Shown: positions 8,425 to 18,193, numbered from the stretch's first letter. The stretch is DNA of 64,000 nucleotides from Anaerolinea sp. (GCA_029975055.1 JARKPU010000058.1:186001-250000), one strand, 5' to 3'. The notes: generated by a model from the letters alone, not told the origin. Numbers and translations: made by a program.

Positions 8425-8563
8425 AACGACCTTCCAGGCGCAACACTGTGATGCGATTATCCTGCGGATTGGCGAATTTCCTGGCGGTGAAGCTCACCGA
8501 GGGGGATTCATTTATTAAGAAACCGGACGAGAGCCGGTTTTTTGACTCATAGGAGGAAAGGCG
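8425..8563 (+). promoter_or_regulatory. Structured 5' leader of the amylase gene
   Basis: About 139 untranslated bases. A 6-bp hairpin CGGTGA/TCACCG (8486-8491, 8495-8500) is followed by a purine run AGGGGGA and then a terminator-like hairpin at 8521-8543, just before AGGAGG and the ATG. I do not recognise a known riboswitch class. The layout suits attenuation or a riboswitch expression platform. Confidence 0.5.
8521..8543 (+). terminator. Intrinsic-terminator-like hairpin inside the leader (possible attenuator)
   Basis: Stem AACCGG/CCGGTT (8521-8526, 8534-8539), 7-base loop, T run to 8543. It lies between promoter and start codon, so it could abort transcription conditionally. Confidence 0.6.
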
Positions 8564-11500
8564 ATGCGCATTCGAAAGACAGCTTCCACCATCCTTTCAC
8601 TGATTGGAATCCTCACCCTGGCGATCAGTTCCTTTTCCGCTTTCGGGCACAGCACGCGCGTCAGCGCCAGCCACACCGCCGGCCCGGCCACAGTGACGCT
8701 GGTGGGCAGTTTGCAATCCGAGCTGGGCTGCGGGGGAGATTGGGACCCCGCCTGCCCCGCCACTTACCTGACGTACAGCGCAGATGACGACGTGTGGCAG
8801 GGGGGTTTCACCCCGCCGGCCGGAAGCTACGAGTATAAAGCGGCCTTGAACGGCTCGTGGGATGAAAATTACGGCCTGCACGCCGCTCCCGGCGGGGCGA
8901 ACATTCCCCTTTCGGCGCCCGGCGGGGCGGTGAAGTTCTATTACGACCACAAAAGCCATTGGGTGACCGATTCGGTCAATTCGGTCATCGCCGTCGCTCC
9001 GGGCAGCTTCCAGAGCGAGCTCGGCTGCGGCAGTGATTGGGACCCCGCCTGCCTGCGCTCCTGGCTGCAAGACCCGGACGGCGATGGCATCTATACCTTC
9101 GAGACCAGCACGCTGCCTGCCGGTTCCTACGAAGCCAAGGTGGCGTTGAACGAAAGCTGGGACGTCAATTACGGCCAGGGCGGCGTGCAAAACGGCCCGA
9201 ACATCCCCTTCACCGTGCCGGTCTCGGGCGCCAAAGTGACCTTCACTTATGATTCCACCAGCCATGTGCTGAGTATCCTGGCCGGGCACGGCCTGGATAA
9301 CAACGTGGAATGGGATGGCGTCCGCCATGACTCGCGCGACCCGCTCTACCGCACCCCGGGCGGGGCGGTGCCGGCCGGAACGGCGGTGACGCTGCGGCTG
9401 CGCACCTTCCACAACGATGTCGGTGCGGTGAAGCTGCGCGTGTATGACATCAATGCCGGGGCGCAGCGCATCGAGCCGATGGCGATCGAAGCGGGTGATG
9501 TCTCGTGCTACCAGGCCGGGCTGGAGCAGGAAACCTGCGATTTCTGGTCTGTGACGCTGCCTAACGCCGAGCCGGATAACCTGTGGTACCGCTTCATCGT
9601 GACCGATGGGACAGACACCGACTATTACGCCGATAACACGGCAGCCCTGGATGGCGGGCTGGGGAGCATGAGCGACGACGTGGTTGATAACAGCTTCGCT
9701 ATGATGGTTTACGACCCGGCCTTCAGCGCCCCCGGTTGGGCGAGCGATGCCTTTATCTACCAAATCTTCCCCGACCGGTTCCGCGACGGGCGCGCGAATA
9801 ACAACGCAAAAACCGGCGATGTGCGCTACGACGACCCCGTTCTGCGGCTGAAGTGGGGCACCCTGCCGGAAGGCTACTGCCGGAATTATGCCGACGGCAA
9901 CACCAACTGCCCGTGGCGCTTCGATACCACCCCTCCCGCCGACAGCCCCACCAAGGAACAGCCGCGCGGCCGCGATTACATGGGCGGCGACTTGAAGGGC
10001 GTTGACCAGTACCTGGATTACCTGCAATCGCTCGGCGTGACGGCCATTTACTTCAACCCGATCTTCGACGCCGCCTCGAACCACTCGTACGACACGCAGG
10101 ATTACTATTCCATTGACCCATACTTCGGCACGCAAAAAGACTGGGAAAACCTCGTCAAGCACGCCACCCAGCGTGGCATGCGCATCATCCTGGACGGCGT
10201 GTTCAACCACCTCTCCTCCGACAGCCCGTTCTTCGACCGCTACCACCATTACCCGACGGTGGGCGCGTGTGAATCGGCTGATTCGCCGTACCGCAATTGG
10301 TTTGTCTTCCGCGCGCCGGTGGGCAACGAGCCTTCGGTGTGCGCGCCTTCCACGCCCGGCGGAACCGACACATACTATTCCGGGTGGTTTGGCTTCGACA
10401 GCATCCCGGTGATCAACAAATCGAACCCGGATGTGCAGAATTACTTCCTCTTCGACACGAACAGCGTGGCGCGTTACTGGCTGAACCAGGGCGCGAGCGC
10501 CTGGCGCATGGATGTGATGGGCGATTCATCCTTCCCGGCCGGGTATTGGGAGGCCTTCCGCAGCGTGGTGAAAGATACCCGGGCCGACGCTTTGATCGTC
10601 GGTGAGCTGTGGCAGAAAGACAGCACCCTGCTGCGCTTCTTGCGCGGCGACCGGGCCGACACGACGATGAATTACCGCCTGCGTGATGCGGTGCTCGGCT
10701 TCCTCACGCCCGGGCCGTTCGACTCGAAGGGCTTTGCCGACAGCGGGCGGATCATCTCGCCCAGCGAGTTCGCCGCGCGGCTCTCTTCGATCCGCGAGGA
10801 CTACCCCGACGCAGCTTATTACTCCTTGATGAACCTGGTGGACAGCCACGATACCGAGCGCCTGTTGTGGACGCTCACCCCCGGGCAGGAGACCCGCACC
10901 GATAAAGAATTCAACGCCGCCAACCTGGCCCAGGGCAAGCAGCGCCAGCGCATTGCATCGCTCATCCAGTTCACCATGCCCGGCGCGCCGACCGTCTTCT
11001 ATGGCGACGAGGTAGGGCAGACCGGCGACGACGACCCCGACGACCGGCGCACTTACCCCTGGGCAGACCTGGGCGGCAAGCCCGACCAATCGCTGTTCCA
11101 GCATTACCAGGCGCTGGCTAAACTGCGCAAACAGAACCCGGCGCTGACCGATGGCGATATCCGCGTTCTGTTGGCGGATGACGCGGCCAACGTGGTCGCT
11201 TACGGGCGCAAGACGACCGCACAGGCAGCCCTCGTTGTGATCAACCGCAGCGACCAGGCGCAGACGGTGACGATCGCGCTCGACGGGTACCTGCCCGACG
11301 GTCTTTCGCTGAAGCGAACCTACGGGGTGAATAACAGCGGAGCGGGCAGCATCACCGTCTCGGGCGGCAGCTTGAACATCACGCTCAACCCGCTCAGTGC
11401 CTGGCTGCTGGTGAGTGCTAAGGTCGACCTGCAGCCCACCGCGGCCCCAACCGGCCTGGCGGTGACGGACGATGGCGACGGGCAGGTGAGCCTGGCCTGG

Positions 11501-12760
11501 AACGCCGTGAACGGGGCCGCCGCGTATAACCTCTACCGCAGCCCTGTGAGCGGCGGCGGCTGGGTGAAGGTGAATGCTGCGCCCCTGGCGGGTACCAGCT
11601 TCACCGATGCGGGCTTGCAGAACGGACGGGTTTATCACTACGTGGTCACCGCCCTGGATGCAGCGGGGAATGAGAGCGGCCCCTCGAACGAAACCAACGC
11701 GCTGCCGCATTACAGCATCGGTTGGGCCAACCTGCAGTGGCCACCCACGCTGACGCATACGATCAGCACTGTCAACCGCACCGGCAACGTCTATGGCCAG
11801 GTGTGGATTGACGGCGTGACCAGCCAGCCCGGTAAAACGCCCACGCTGAGCGCTCAGCTTGGCTTTGGGCCGGTCGGCAGCGACCCCGCCGGAAACCCCG
11901 ATTGGGCCTGGGTGGATGCCTCATTTAACGTGGATGCGGGCAACAATGACGAATTCGTTGCCAGCCTGCTGCCAGACCAGGTGGGAGCATTCGATTACGC
12001 CTTCCGATACAGCACCACAGGCGGGCGCGAGTGGCTCTATGCCGATTTTGATGGAACCGGCAACGGGTATGACCCGGCGCAGGCCGGAAAGCTGACGGTG
12101 AACTCCAGCGGCGACGTGACCGCACCGGATATCCCAACCGGTTTGATCGTCGTTAGCGCCTCGCCGGACGGCATCCACCTGGCGTGGAATCCGATCCAGG
12201 GCGATGTTTCGCTTTATGGGTATGAAGTGCTGCGCAGCGATGCGAGCGGCGGGCCGTATACGCTCCTTGGCCTGACGACTGCGACGGACTTCACCGATGT
12301 GAATGTGGTCGAAAACGCCACGTATTATTACGTGCTGCGTGCGGTAGATTTCTCGTTCAACCGGTCGGGGATCTCGGCCGAAGTGGCTGCCACCGCCGAA
12401 CTGCGCACGGTGACTCTCACCTTCAATGTGACCGTTCCGGCGACGACCGACGCCACCGGCAGGGCGGTGCACATCGCCGGGTTCCTCGACCGGCTCGACG
12501 GGGGCTTCCCGCAGTGGGACCCGGGCGCCACCGCCATGACGCAGGTGGACTCGACGCATTGGACGATCACCTTCACCGGAAAGGAGACCACGCCCATCGA
12601 ATATAAGTACACCCTGGGAGATTGGGATCATGTGGAGAAGGATGCCGCGTGCGGCGAGATCGCCAACCGGCTGCTCACGTTGAGCTACGGCACGAACGGC
12701 GTGCAGGTGGTCAACGACACGGTGCCCAACTGGCGCAATGTGGCGCCCTGCGGCAACTAG
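8564..12760 (+). CDS. Secreted multidomain GH13 alpha-amylase/pullulanase-type glycosidase
   Basis: A 1398-residue exported starch- or pullulan-degrading enzyme. A signal peptide (about 1-38) is followed by two pullulanase X25-like modules sharing QSELGCG.DWDPAC (about 45-130 and 145-240) and an N-terminal beta domain (250-385). The GH13 barrel starts at IYQIFPDRFRDG (about 398). Catalytic residues are nucleophile D650 (AWRMDV), acid/base E681 (VGELW) and D763 (VDSHDTER). C-terminal parts are a beta sandwich (850-955), FnIII (about 960-1045), a surface-type beta module (1050-1185), a second FnIII (1188-1280) and a starch-binding-like domain (1285-1398). There are no sorting motifs. AGGAGG precedes the ATG. 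Substrate range (alpha-1,4 or alpha-1,6) is not decided. Confidence 0.9.
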   Translation: MRIRKTASTILSLIGILTLAISSFSAFGHSTRVSASHTAGPATVTLVGSLQSELGCGGDWDPACPATYLTYSADDDVWQGGFTPPAGSYEYKAALNGSWDENYGLHAAPGGANIPLSAPGGAVKFYYDHKSHWVTDSVNSVIAVAPGSFQSELGCGSDWDPACLRSWLQDPDGDGIYTFETSTLPAGSYEAKVALNESWDVNYGQGGVQNGPNIPFTVPVSGAKVTFTYDSTSHVLSILAGHGLDNNVEWDGVRHDSRDPLYRTPGGAVPAGTAVTLRLRTFHNDVGAVKLRVYDINAGAQRIEPMAIEAGDVSCYQAGLEQETCDFWSVTLPNAEPDNLWYRFIVTDGTDTDYYADNTAALDGGLGSMSDDVVDNSFAMMVYDPAFSAPGWASDAFIYQIFPDRFRDGRANNNAKTGDVRYDDPVLRLKWGTLPEGYCRNYADGNTNCPWRFDTTPPADSPTKEQPRGRDYMGGDLKGVDQYLDYLQSLGVTAIYFNPIFDAASNHSYDTQDYYSIDPYFGTQKDWENLVKHATQRGMRIILDGVFNHLSSDSPFFDRYHHYPTVGACESADSPYRNWFVFRAPVGNEPSVCAPSTPGGTDTYYSGWFGFDSIPVINKSNPDVQNYFLFDTNSVARYWLNQGASAWRMDVMGDSSFPAGYWEAFRSVVKDTRADALIVGELWQKDSTLLRFLRGDRADTTMNYRLRDAVLGFLTPGPFDSKGFADSGRIISPSEFAARLSSIREDYPDAAYYSLMNLVDSHDTERLLWTLTPGQETRTDKEFNAANLAQGKQRQRIASLIQFTMPGAPTVFYGDEVGQTGDDDPDDRRTYPWADLGGKPDQSLFQHYQALAKLRKQNPALTDGDIRVLLADDAANVVAYGRKTTAQAALVVINRSDQAQTVTIALDGYLPDGLSLKRTYGVNNSGAGSITVSGGSLNITLNPLSAWLLVSAKVDLQPTAAPTGLAVTDDGDGQVSLAWNAVNGAAAYNLYRSPVSGGGWVKVNAAPLAGTSFTDAGLQNGRVYHYVVTALDAAGNESGPSNETNALPHYSIGWANLQWPPTLTHTISTVNRTGNVYGQVWIDGVTSQPGKTPTLSAQLGFGPVGSDPAGNPDWAWVDASFNVDAGNNDEFVASLLPDQVGAFDYAFRYSTTGGREWLYADFDGTGNGYDPAQAGKLTVNSSGDVTAPDIPTGLIVVSASPDGIHLAWNPIQGDVSLYGYEVLRSDASGGPYTLLGLTTATDFTDVNVVENATYYYVLRAVDFSFNRSGISAEVAATAELRTVTLTFNVTVPATTDATGRAVHIAGFLDRLDGGFPQWDPGATAMTQVDSTHWTITFTGKETTPIEYKYTLGDWDHVEKDAACGEIANRLLTLSYGTNGVQVVNDTVPNWRNVAPCGN

Positions 12761-12772
12761 ACCGTGTGTGTC

Positions 12773-12816
12773 TTCTTCTGTAACTTGTGGGGCTTGCCCC
12801 ACAAGTTACAGAAGAA
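12773..12816. repeat. Perfect 21-bp inverted repeat with 2-base loop
   Basis: Arms 12773-12793 and 12796-12816 are perfectly complementary, with a TT loop. No T run follows, so it is not a classical terminator. It lies 12 bases after the amylase stop. Confidence 0.85.
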
Positions 12817-12859
12817 TTAATTGAACTCTGTCGGAAATTAGCGCTTCGGCAGGATTGGC

Positions 12860-12896
12860 AAGGGGCTGTTCAGGGGTTTCACCTGGACAGCCCCTT
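12860..12896. terminator. Hairpin between convergent genes
   Basis: 10-bp outer stem AAGGGGCTGT/ACAGCCCCTT plus five inner pairs (one G-T), loop 12875-12881. No T tract on either side, so termination by this hairpin is only plausible; it separates two convergent genes. Confidence 0.45.
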
Positions 12897-12906
12897 AAGC
12901 TTTATG

Positions 12907-14016
12907 TTACTGACGGTCCGGCGGGGTGAGAGCCTTCACCCGGCGTTTGATTTGCCAGACCAGCAAAGTGCCGGCCAGCTCTTGCGCAAGGGCTTTCTTC
13001 TCGGAGCGTTTCAGGCTCTGGCCGGCTTTGCTCAACCAGGCCTGCTCAATGTACTTCTGATGGAGATAGGCTTCAGGGAGAAGGTAGGTGCCGTTCTTCG
13101 TTCTGTACTGTTCGATCCGCTCCAGGCTGGTCTGGAACCATTCGGAGGAGTGCGCGAGCGGTAAACGCGAGAGCATCTCCAGGTAAATCAAGAAATACCA
13201 GTTGTTGTAATTTTCGGTGCGTTCGCAGCCCTGGAACAGCGGAATGGTTGGACTCCATCCGCTGGCCAGGCAGACGCGGCGTTCAGGGTACCAGATGAAC
13301 CCATACCCTTCCGGCAGTTGCTGGAATTCGGGCAGCAGAATATACCTGACCAGCGTCTCGATCTTCCGGCGGGTTTCATCAACCAGGCCGGCCGGCGGGA
13401 AGTAAGCGAACGCAGCCAGGTCATGCACGGTGGGAAGGGGCTTCGAGCTTCCGTAGGGGTTATATTCGTGCCGGAGGATGTGTTTGCCCTTCCATTGGCC
13501 TGGAAGCCCTCTCAATTCCGGTTCTTTGAAATAGACATCCACCGCCTGTTCCTCTGCGGCCGGCTGGAGCGCATCGAGGCGCTGCAGCATGTGAGCGACC
13601 ATTTCAGGGTGAGCGTAACCGGCTTTGAAGAACATCTCGCAGATGACCCACCCATAGATCGGTTCACGAGCGATGAACGGGAAAGCGGTGCGCAGATATT
13701 GCATTTTGTCATCCAGAGCGGGCATCCCGGCGCGAAAGCCAAGTGCCAGCAGGCGTGGAAAGTATTTCTCAAGGCTGGTATCGCGGAAGCAGTGGATGAG
13801 ATCGTGGGTTTGCTTGCGGCTGAGGTTCGCAATATCCAGAGTGCGGTATGGGTCGAGGTAACTGAGGATTTGCTGCACCGCCGGGATTCCTGCCAATTCC
13901 TCCGCATCGCACTCGAATGCATCACCGGAGGCATTTCCCAGTTCGGCCGCCACGCGCAGCCTGACGGCCGGTCCGCCGTTATCCAGCAGCCAGTCGAGCA
14001 TCGCATTTTCGTTCAT
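12907..14016 (-). CDS. Conserved helical protein of unknown function
   Basis: A 369-residue protein with no signal peptide or membrane helix. It starts MNENAMLDWLLDNGGPAVRLR, and many helices carry aromatic pairs (FKAGYAHPEM, NYNNWYFLIYLEMLSRLP). The pattern of repeated amphipathic helices with Trp/Tyr resembles alpha/alpha-toroid proteins of the prenyltransferase or squalene-cyclase type. I see no DxDD or metal motif, so enzymatic function is not claimed. AAGGAGA precedes the ATG. It is a single gene between convergent and divergent neighbours. Confidence 0.6.
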   Translation of the reverse strand: MNENAMLDWLLDNGGPAVRLRVAAELGNASGDAFECDAEELAGIPAVQQILSYLDPYRTLDIANLSRKQTHDLIHCFRDTSLEKYFPRLLALGFRAGMPALDDKMQYLRTAFPFIAREPIYGWVICEMFFKAGYAHPEMVAHMLQRLDALQPAAEEQAVDVYFKEPELRGLPGQWKGKHILRHEYNPYGSSKPLPTVHDLAAFAYFPPAGLVDETRRKIETLVRYILLPEFQQLPEGYGFIWYPERRVCLASGWSPTIPLFQGCERTENYNNWYFLIYLEMLSRLPLAHSSEWFQTSLERIEQYRTKNGTYLLPEAYLHQKYIEQAWLSKAGQSLKRSEKKALAQELAGTLLVWQIKRRVKALTPPDRQ

Positions 14017-14101
14017 GGAGGCATCTCCTTGTATTCAATTGAGCTAACGAGGAATGAGCGATCCCCCCAAGGGTTCATAAGAAGCAAGAACGGCGGCAGG
14101 A

Positions 14102-15628
14102 TCAGCCGGTATCGGCCATCCTGGGCCGGTATTGCAGCGCTTCGGCCAGATGCTGCGGGGCGATCTTCTCGCAGCGGGCCAGGTCGGCGATGGTGCGCGC
14201 CAGTTTGAGGGTGCGGTGATAAGCCCGCGCCGAAAGGTTCATCTGGTTCATGGCCGAGCGCATCAGAGCCGCGCCGGTGTCATCCAGGATGCAGAACTTG
14301 CGCACCTCGGCGGGGTGCATATCGGCGTTGCAGGAAACGCCCTGGGTGCGCTCGAAGCGCGCGCGCTGAAGCACCCGCGCGGCCTCGACCCGCGCGCGGA
14401 CGACCTGTGAAGGCTCGCCGGTGCGCTGGTCGGAGAGCTTATCGTATTCCACGCGCGGAACCTGGACGTGGATGTCGATGCGGTCGAGCAGCGGCCCGGA
14501 GATGCGTTTTTGATACTTGGTGACCGTGCCGAAGGAACAGGTGCAGGCTTTGACCGGGTCGCCGTAGTAACCGCAGGGGCAGGGGTTCATCGCGCCGACA
14601 AGCATGAAGTTGGCAGGAAAAGTCAGCGAGCCGGAGGCGCGGCTGATGGTGACGATCTTATCTTCGATGGGCTGGCGCAGCACCTCGAGGACGCGCTGAC
14701 CGAACTCGGGCAGTTCATCCAGGAAGAGCACGCCGCGGTGGGCAAGCGAAATCTCGCCGGGGTGGGGCTGGTTGCCGCCGCCCACCAGCCCGGCGTGGCT
14801 GATGGTGTGGTGCGGGGCGCGGAAGGGGCGCGAGCGCACCAGGGGCACATCCGGCGGGAGCTGGTCGGCCACCGAATAGATGCGCGTCACGTCGAGGGCT
14901 TCGTCGATCGTCAGGCGCGGGAGGATGGCCGGCAGGGCGCGGGCCAGGAGCGTCTTCCCGGCGCCTGGGGGGCCGACCATCAGGCAATTATGTCCGCCGG
15001 CGGCAGCCACCTCTAAAGCGCGCTTGATGTGCTCCTGGCCTTTGATCTCGCTGAAATCGGTTGAGACCGTCACATCCACATCTTCGGCGCGCGTGGCCGG
15101 GTGCGGGGAGATGCGCATAGCGCCGTTCAGATGGGCGTACAGCTCGCTGAGCGAAGCTGCCGGGATTACTTCAAGGCCGGGGATGAGAGCGGCTTCGGCT
15201 GCATCGGGGGAGGGGACGAACACGCGCGAGAAGCCTTGCTGGCGGGCGACGGCCGCCATGGGCAGCACGCCGCGCACATGCCGCACGCTGCCATCCAGCG
15301 ATAATTCGCCGATCACCAAACTGCCGTCCAGCGCCTCCTGCGGAATCTGCTCGGCGGCAGCCAGCACACCGAGGGCAATTGGCAGGTCGTAGGCGGGGCC
15401 TTCTTTGCGCACCGAGGCAGGGGCCAGGTTGACGGTGACGCGCTTGCGCGGGTAGATCAGCCCGGCATTCTTGACCGCCGATTGAACGCGTTCGCGGCTT
15501 TCCTGCACGGCGGCATCGGGCAGGCCGACGATGATCATCCCGGGCAGCCCTGGGCCGGTATCGACCTCCACTTCAACGATGACGCCCTCTAAACCGATGA
15601 CGGCGCAGGAATAGACGCGAGCCAACAT
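14102..15628 (-). CDS. comM: YifB/ComM-family AAA ATPase (Mg-chelatase-like)
   Basis: 508 residues with the full family layout: an N-terminal Lon-protease-like domain (about 1-170; VEVDTGPGLPGMIIVGLPDAA, ESRERV), the Mg-chelatase-type AAA+ core with Walker A GPPGAGKT and Walker B LFLDELPEF, the CxCG segment NPCPCGYYGDP, and a C-terminal four-helix domain (ARAYHRTLKLARTIADL). ComM is a hexameric helicase for branch migration during natural transformation in Gram-negatives; in other phyla the role is less clear. The -10 box TAAACT lies 6 bases before the ATG, so the mRNA is probably leaderless. Confidence 0.95.
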   Translation of the reverse strand: MLARVYSCAVIGLEGVIVEVEVDTGPGLPGMIIVGLPDAAVQESRERVQSAVKNAGLIYPRKRVTVNLAPASVRKEGPAYDLPIALGVLAAAEQIPQEALDGSLVIGELSLDGSVRHVRGVLPMAAVARQQGFSRVFVPSPDAAEAALIPGLEVIPAASLSELYAHLNGAMRISPHPATRAEDVDVTVSTDFSEIKGQEHIKRALEVAAAGGHNCLMVGPPGAGKTLLARALPAILPRLTIDEALDVTRIYSVADQLPPDVPLVRSRPFRAPHHTISHAGLVGGGNQPHPGEISLAHRGVLFLDELPEFGQRVLEVLRQPIEDKIVTISRASGSLTFPANFMLVGAMNPCPCGYYGDPVKACTCSFGTVTKYQKRISGPLLDRIDIHVQVPRVEYDKLSDQRTGEPSQVVRARVEAARVLQRARFERTQGVSCNADMHPAEVRKFCILDDTGAALMRSAMNQMNLSARAYHRTLKLARTIADLARCEKIAPQHLAEALQYRPRMADTG

Positions 15629-15634
15629 GAGGTA

Positions 15635-15640
15635 AGTTTA
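15635..15640 (-). promoter_or_regulatory. -10 box (leaderless type) of comM
   Basis: TAAACT on the minus strand with exactly six bases to the ATG at 15628; no ribosome binding site can fit. Confidence 0.5.
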
Positions 15641-15689
15641 GATGGGCTCTGGTAAAATGTCAACAATCGTTCTAAGGCCACCTTACTTC

Positions 15690-17360
15690 ATGCATCCATC
15701 AACCCGGAAGCTGCGCTTTGCCCTGCTCGACCTCCCTGTACTGTTGTTCGTTATCAGCGCCGGGTTGGGCGTGCTGCCCGCTTATGACCGGCGCCTGGCG
15801 TGGGAGCCGCTGGCCGTGCTGCTGGGCGGCGGGCTGCTCTATCTGGCCGTATCGCGGGGCGCGGTTCGAGAAATCAACACTCTTCGCATAGCCAGAGGCG
15901 CGGCGATCCTTGGCGGGCTGGCAGGGTTCTTTTTCATCACCCAGGTGGGTCACTATCTGCCGGAAGAGAAGGTCGAGGCTATCGCGCGCATCAGCGAGTG
16001 GATCGCCCGCCTGTTCCCTGCGGCCGGGTCCTGGCAGCCGTTCCCGAACAGCATGGCCACCTTCCTGGAAGGGCTTTTCTTTGCATCGGCGGGGTTGTTT
16101 TTCGCCGAAAAACCGAAAGGCTGGCGGGCAGCCGCCGGGGTTTCGGCGGGCGTCATGGCGCTGGCGCTGGTTCTGAGCATGTCGCGCGGGGCCTGGCTGG
16201 CCGCCGGTCTCGCCGGGCTGGTGTGGCTGGCGCTTTATTTCAGGCCTGCCCGGTGGGGGCTGGCCGCCTTCGGCCTTGGCCTGGCGGCGCTGGTGGCCTT
16301 CGTCATCTGGAAGCAGGATATCCACGCGCTTGACCGGGTTCCCGTGGTCAACCGCACGGTGGCGCCGTTGTTCATCCGTCCAGACCGGCTGGAGGTTTAC
16401 CAGGGCAGCGTGGCGCTCATCGAAGACGCCCCCTTCAGCGGGATTGGCCTGGGCGGGCAGTTCGCGATGAATTACGCCCGTTATGTGCTCTTGATTCAAG
16501 TTCCTTATCTGACGTATTCTCATAACCTGTACCTGGAAGCCTGGCTGGAGCAGGGCCTCCTGGGTTTCGCGTCCCTGTTGGCGATCCTCGCTGCGCTGAT
16601 CTGGAGCGCGGCAAGGCAGCTCCGATGCGGCCGCGACCGCCTCTTTGAGGGCGGATGGGTGGGGCTGCTGGCCTTCTACCTGCACGGGGTGACGGATGCG
16701 CGCCCCTATGTGGATTTATGGTGCTGGGTGCCGTTTTTCTTACTGCTTGGCCTGCATGCGGCGTGGCTGCTCCGGGCGGAGGCGGCTGCCCGGCCTCGGG
16801 CGAGGAGTTTCGCCCTGGCAGGGGCGGGCGCAGCGCTGGCGGCCGTGTTCATCCTCACGACACCGCGCATGATCAGCCTGCTGAACGCCAACCTGGCCTG
16901 CCTGCACCAGGCGCGCGCCGAACTGGGTGCTGATTACTCGGCGGCGGAGCAGGCAGATTTCGACCGGGGCGCCAGGTTCCGCTTCTCGCGCTCCATCCAG
17001 GCCGATTCCAACCAGCGCACGGCGCATCTGCGGCTGGGGTTGATCCTGGAGGGCGACGAGCGGTTCGATGCCGCTGTCGCCGAATTGGAGGCTGCCTACT
17101 CGGCCGACCCGGGCAGCGCCACGGTGCAAAAAGCCCTTGGCCTGGCGTATGTGTGGACCGGCCGCCTCGAAGAAAGCCGCGCACTTTTGAAGGATGTGCG
17201 AGGCATCGTGGAGGAATTGAATCACTGGGGCTGGTGGTGGGGCACGCAAAACCGGGTCACTCAGGCGGCGAATGCCTACCGCGTTTCGCTGCTGCTCGAC
17301 TCCAACCAGCCCGCGATTCAACAGGCATTAGATTCGCTGCCCGTTCCGGCGCAGCCGTGA
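15690..17360 (+). CDS. O-antigen-ligase-like membrane protein with C-terminal TPRs
   Basis: A 556-residue inner-membrane protein with about 10-11 hydrophobic helices between residues 5 and 410. The large loop contains RPDRLEVYQGSVALIEDAPFSGIGLGGQFA and YSHNLYLEAWLEQGLLG, typical of the Wzy/WaaL (O-antigen ligase) superfamily. After the last helix, about 130 residues form two or three TPR-like repeats (LRLGLILEGDERFDAAVAEL). Such proteins ligate or polymerise surface glycans. ATG 15690 is preferred because the upstream ATG at 15642 lies in the promoter region (TGGTAAAAT). The next gene follows after 7 bases. Confidence 0.75.
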   Translation: MHPSTRKLRFALLDLPVLLFVISAGLGVLPAYDRRLAWEPLAVLLGGGLLYLAVSRGAVREINTLRIARGAAILGGLAGFFFITQVGHYLPEEKVEAIARISEWIARLFPAAGSWQPFPNSMATFLEGLFFASAGLFFAEKPKGWRAAAGVSAGVMALALVLSMSRGAWLAAGLAGLVWLALYFRPARWGLAAFGLGLAALVAFVIWKQDIHALDRVPVVNRTVAPLFIRPDRLEVYQGSVALIEDAPFSGIGLGGQFAMNYARYVLLIQVPYLTYSHNLYLEAWLEQGLLGFASLLAILAALIWSAARQLRCGRDRLFEGGWVGLLAFYLHGVTDARPYVDLWCWVPFFLLLGLHAAWLLRAEAAARPRARSFALAGAGAALAAVFILTTPRMISLLNANLACLHQARAELGADYSAAEQADFDRGARFRFSRSIQADSNQRTAHLRLGLILEGDERFDAAVAELEAAYSADPGSATVQKALGLAYVWTGRLEESRALLKDVRGIVEELNHWGWWWGTQNRVTQAANAYRVSLLLDSNQPAIQQALDSLPVPAQP

Positions 17361-17367
17361 GGGAAGA

Positions 17368-18180
17368 ATGAAAATTGGGATCTGTGGATACCTGACGGGA
17401 AAGAATGCTGATGGGGAAGAGTTCGATTTCCTGCCCGCGGCCAGAGCAGCCGGGTTCGACTATATCGAGCTGCCGCTCTCGGCGCTGGCAGGTTTGAGCG
17501 AGGCAGAATTCACGCGGGTCTGCGAAGCGCTGGCGCAAAACAGCCTGCCTTGCGAAGCCTGCAACCTGTTCTTCCCCGCCGGCTTGCGCCTGACAGGCCC
17601 CCGGGTGCTGGTTGAGGAAGTGAGGGATTACCTTGAACTTGCCCTGGCTCGCGCCGCGGCGGTTGGGGCGCGCGTGGTTGTCTTCGGCAGCGGTGGGGCA
17701 AGGCGAGTGCCGGAGGGCTTCCGGGTGGAGCAGGCCTGGGAGCAGCTGGCCTGGATGCTGCGCCAGGCGGGCGATATTGCCGCAGGATTGGGCATCCGGA
17801 TCGCCATCGAGCCACTCAACCGCGGCGAGACGAACATCATCAACACGGGCGCTGAAGGGTATTCGCTGGCGAAGATGGTGGACCACCCCAACGTGGGGCT
17901 GCTGCTGGATATCTACCACATGGTCAAAGAGGGGGAGGATTTTTCCATCGCTCAGGCGGCACGGGAAGTGCTGGCGCACGCGCATTTTGCCGAGCCAACG
18001 GCGAGGGCATTCCCCATGGCGGTGGACGAAACGGGGCGGGCTTTTTTTGGCGCATTAGGTAAAGCCGGCTACCGGGGCCGCGTTAGCCTCGAGGCGGGCT
18101 ACCGCGACTTCCAAGGAGAAGCGCGGGCGGCTGTTCAGGTGATGCGGGAGCTGGCAAAACAGGCAGGCTCGATGGGCTAA
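17368..18180 (+). CDS. Sugar isomerase/epimerase, TIM barrel (hydroxypyruvate-isomerase-like)
   Basis: 270 residues of the xylose-isomerase-like TIM-barrel family (AP endonuclease 2 superfamily). Metal and catalytic positions are visible as IAIEPLNRGETNIINTG (Glu), VGLLLDIYHM (Asp, His), AHAHFAEP (His) and the terminal VSLEAGY (Glu). This set matches D-tagatose 3-epimerases and hydroxypyruvate isomerases. The protein is cytoplasmic. It follows the glycan-ligase-like gene after 7 bases (GAGGGAAGA as binding site), so it is probably co-transcribed; a biochemical link between the two is not obvious. Confidence 0.8.
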   Translation: MKIGICGYLTGKNADGEEFDFLPAARAAGFDYIELPLSALAGLSEAEFTRVCEALAQNSLPCEACNLFFPAGLRLTGPRVLVEEVRDYLELALARAAAVGARVVVFGSGGARRVPEGFRVEQAWEQLAWMLRQAGDIAAGLGIRIAIEPLNRGETNIINTGAEGYSLAKMVDHPNVGLLLDIYHMVKEGEDFSIAQAAREVLAHAHFAEPTARAFPMAVDETGRAFFGALGKAGYRGRVSLEAGYRDFQGEARAAVQVMRELAKQAGSMG

Positions 18181-18193
18181 ATGACCGATGTTT

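Noticed and set aside
8597..11758. Long minus-strand open frames opposite the amylase
   Set aside because: No family motifs, no start signals; the plus-strand GH13 catalytic residues are all in place.
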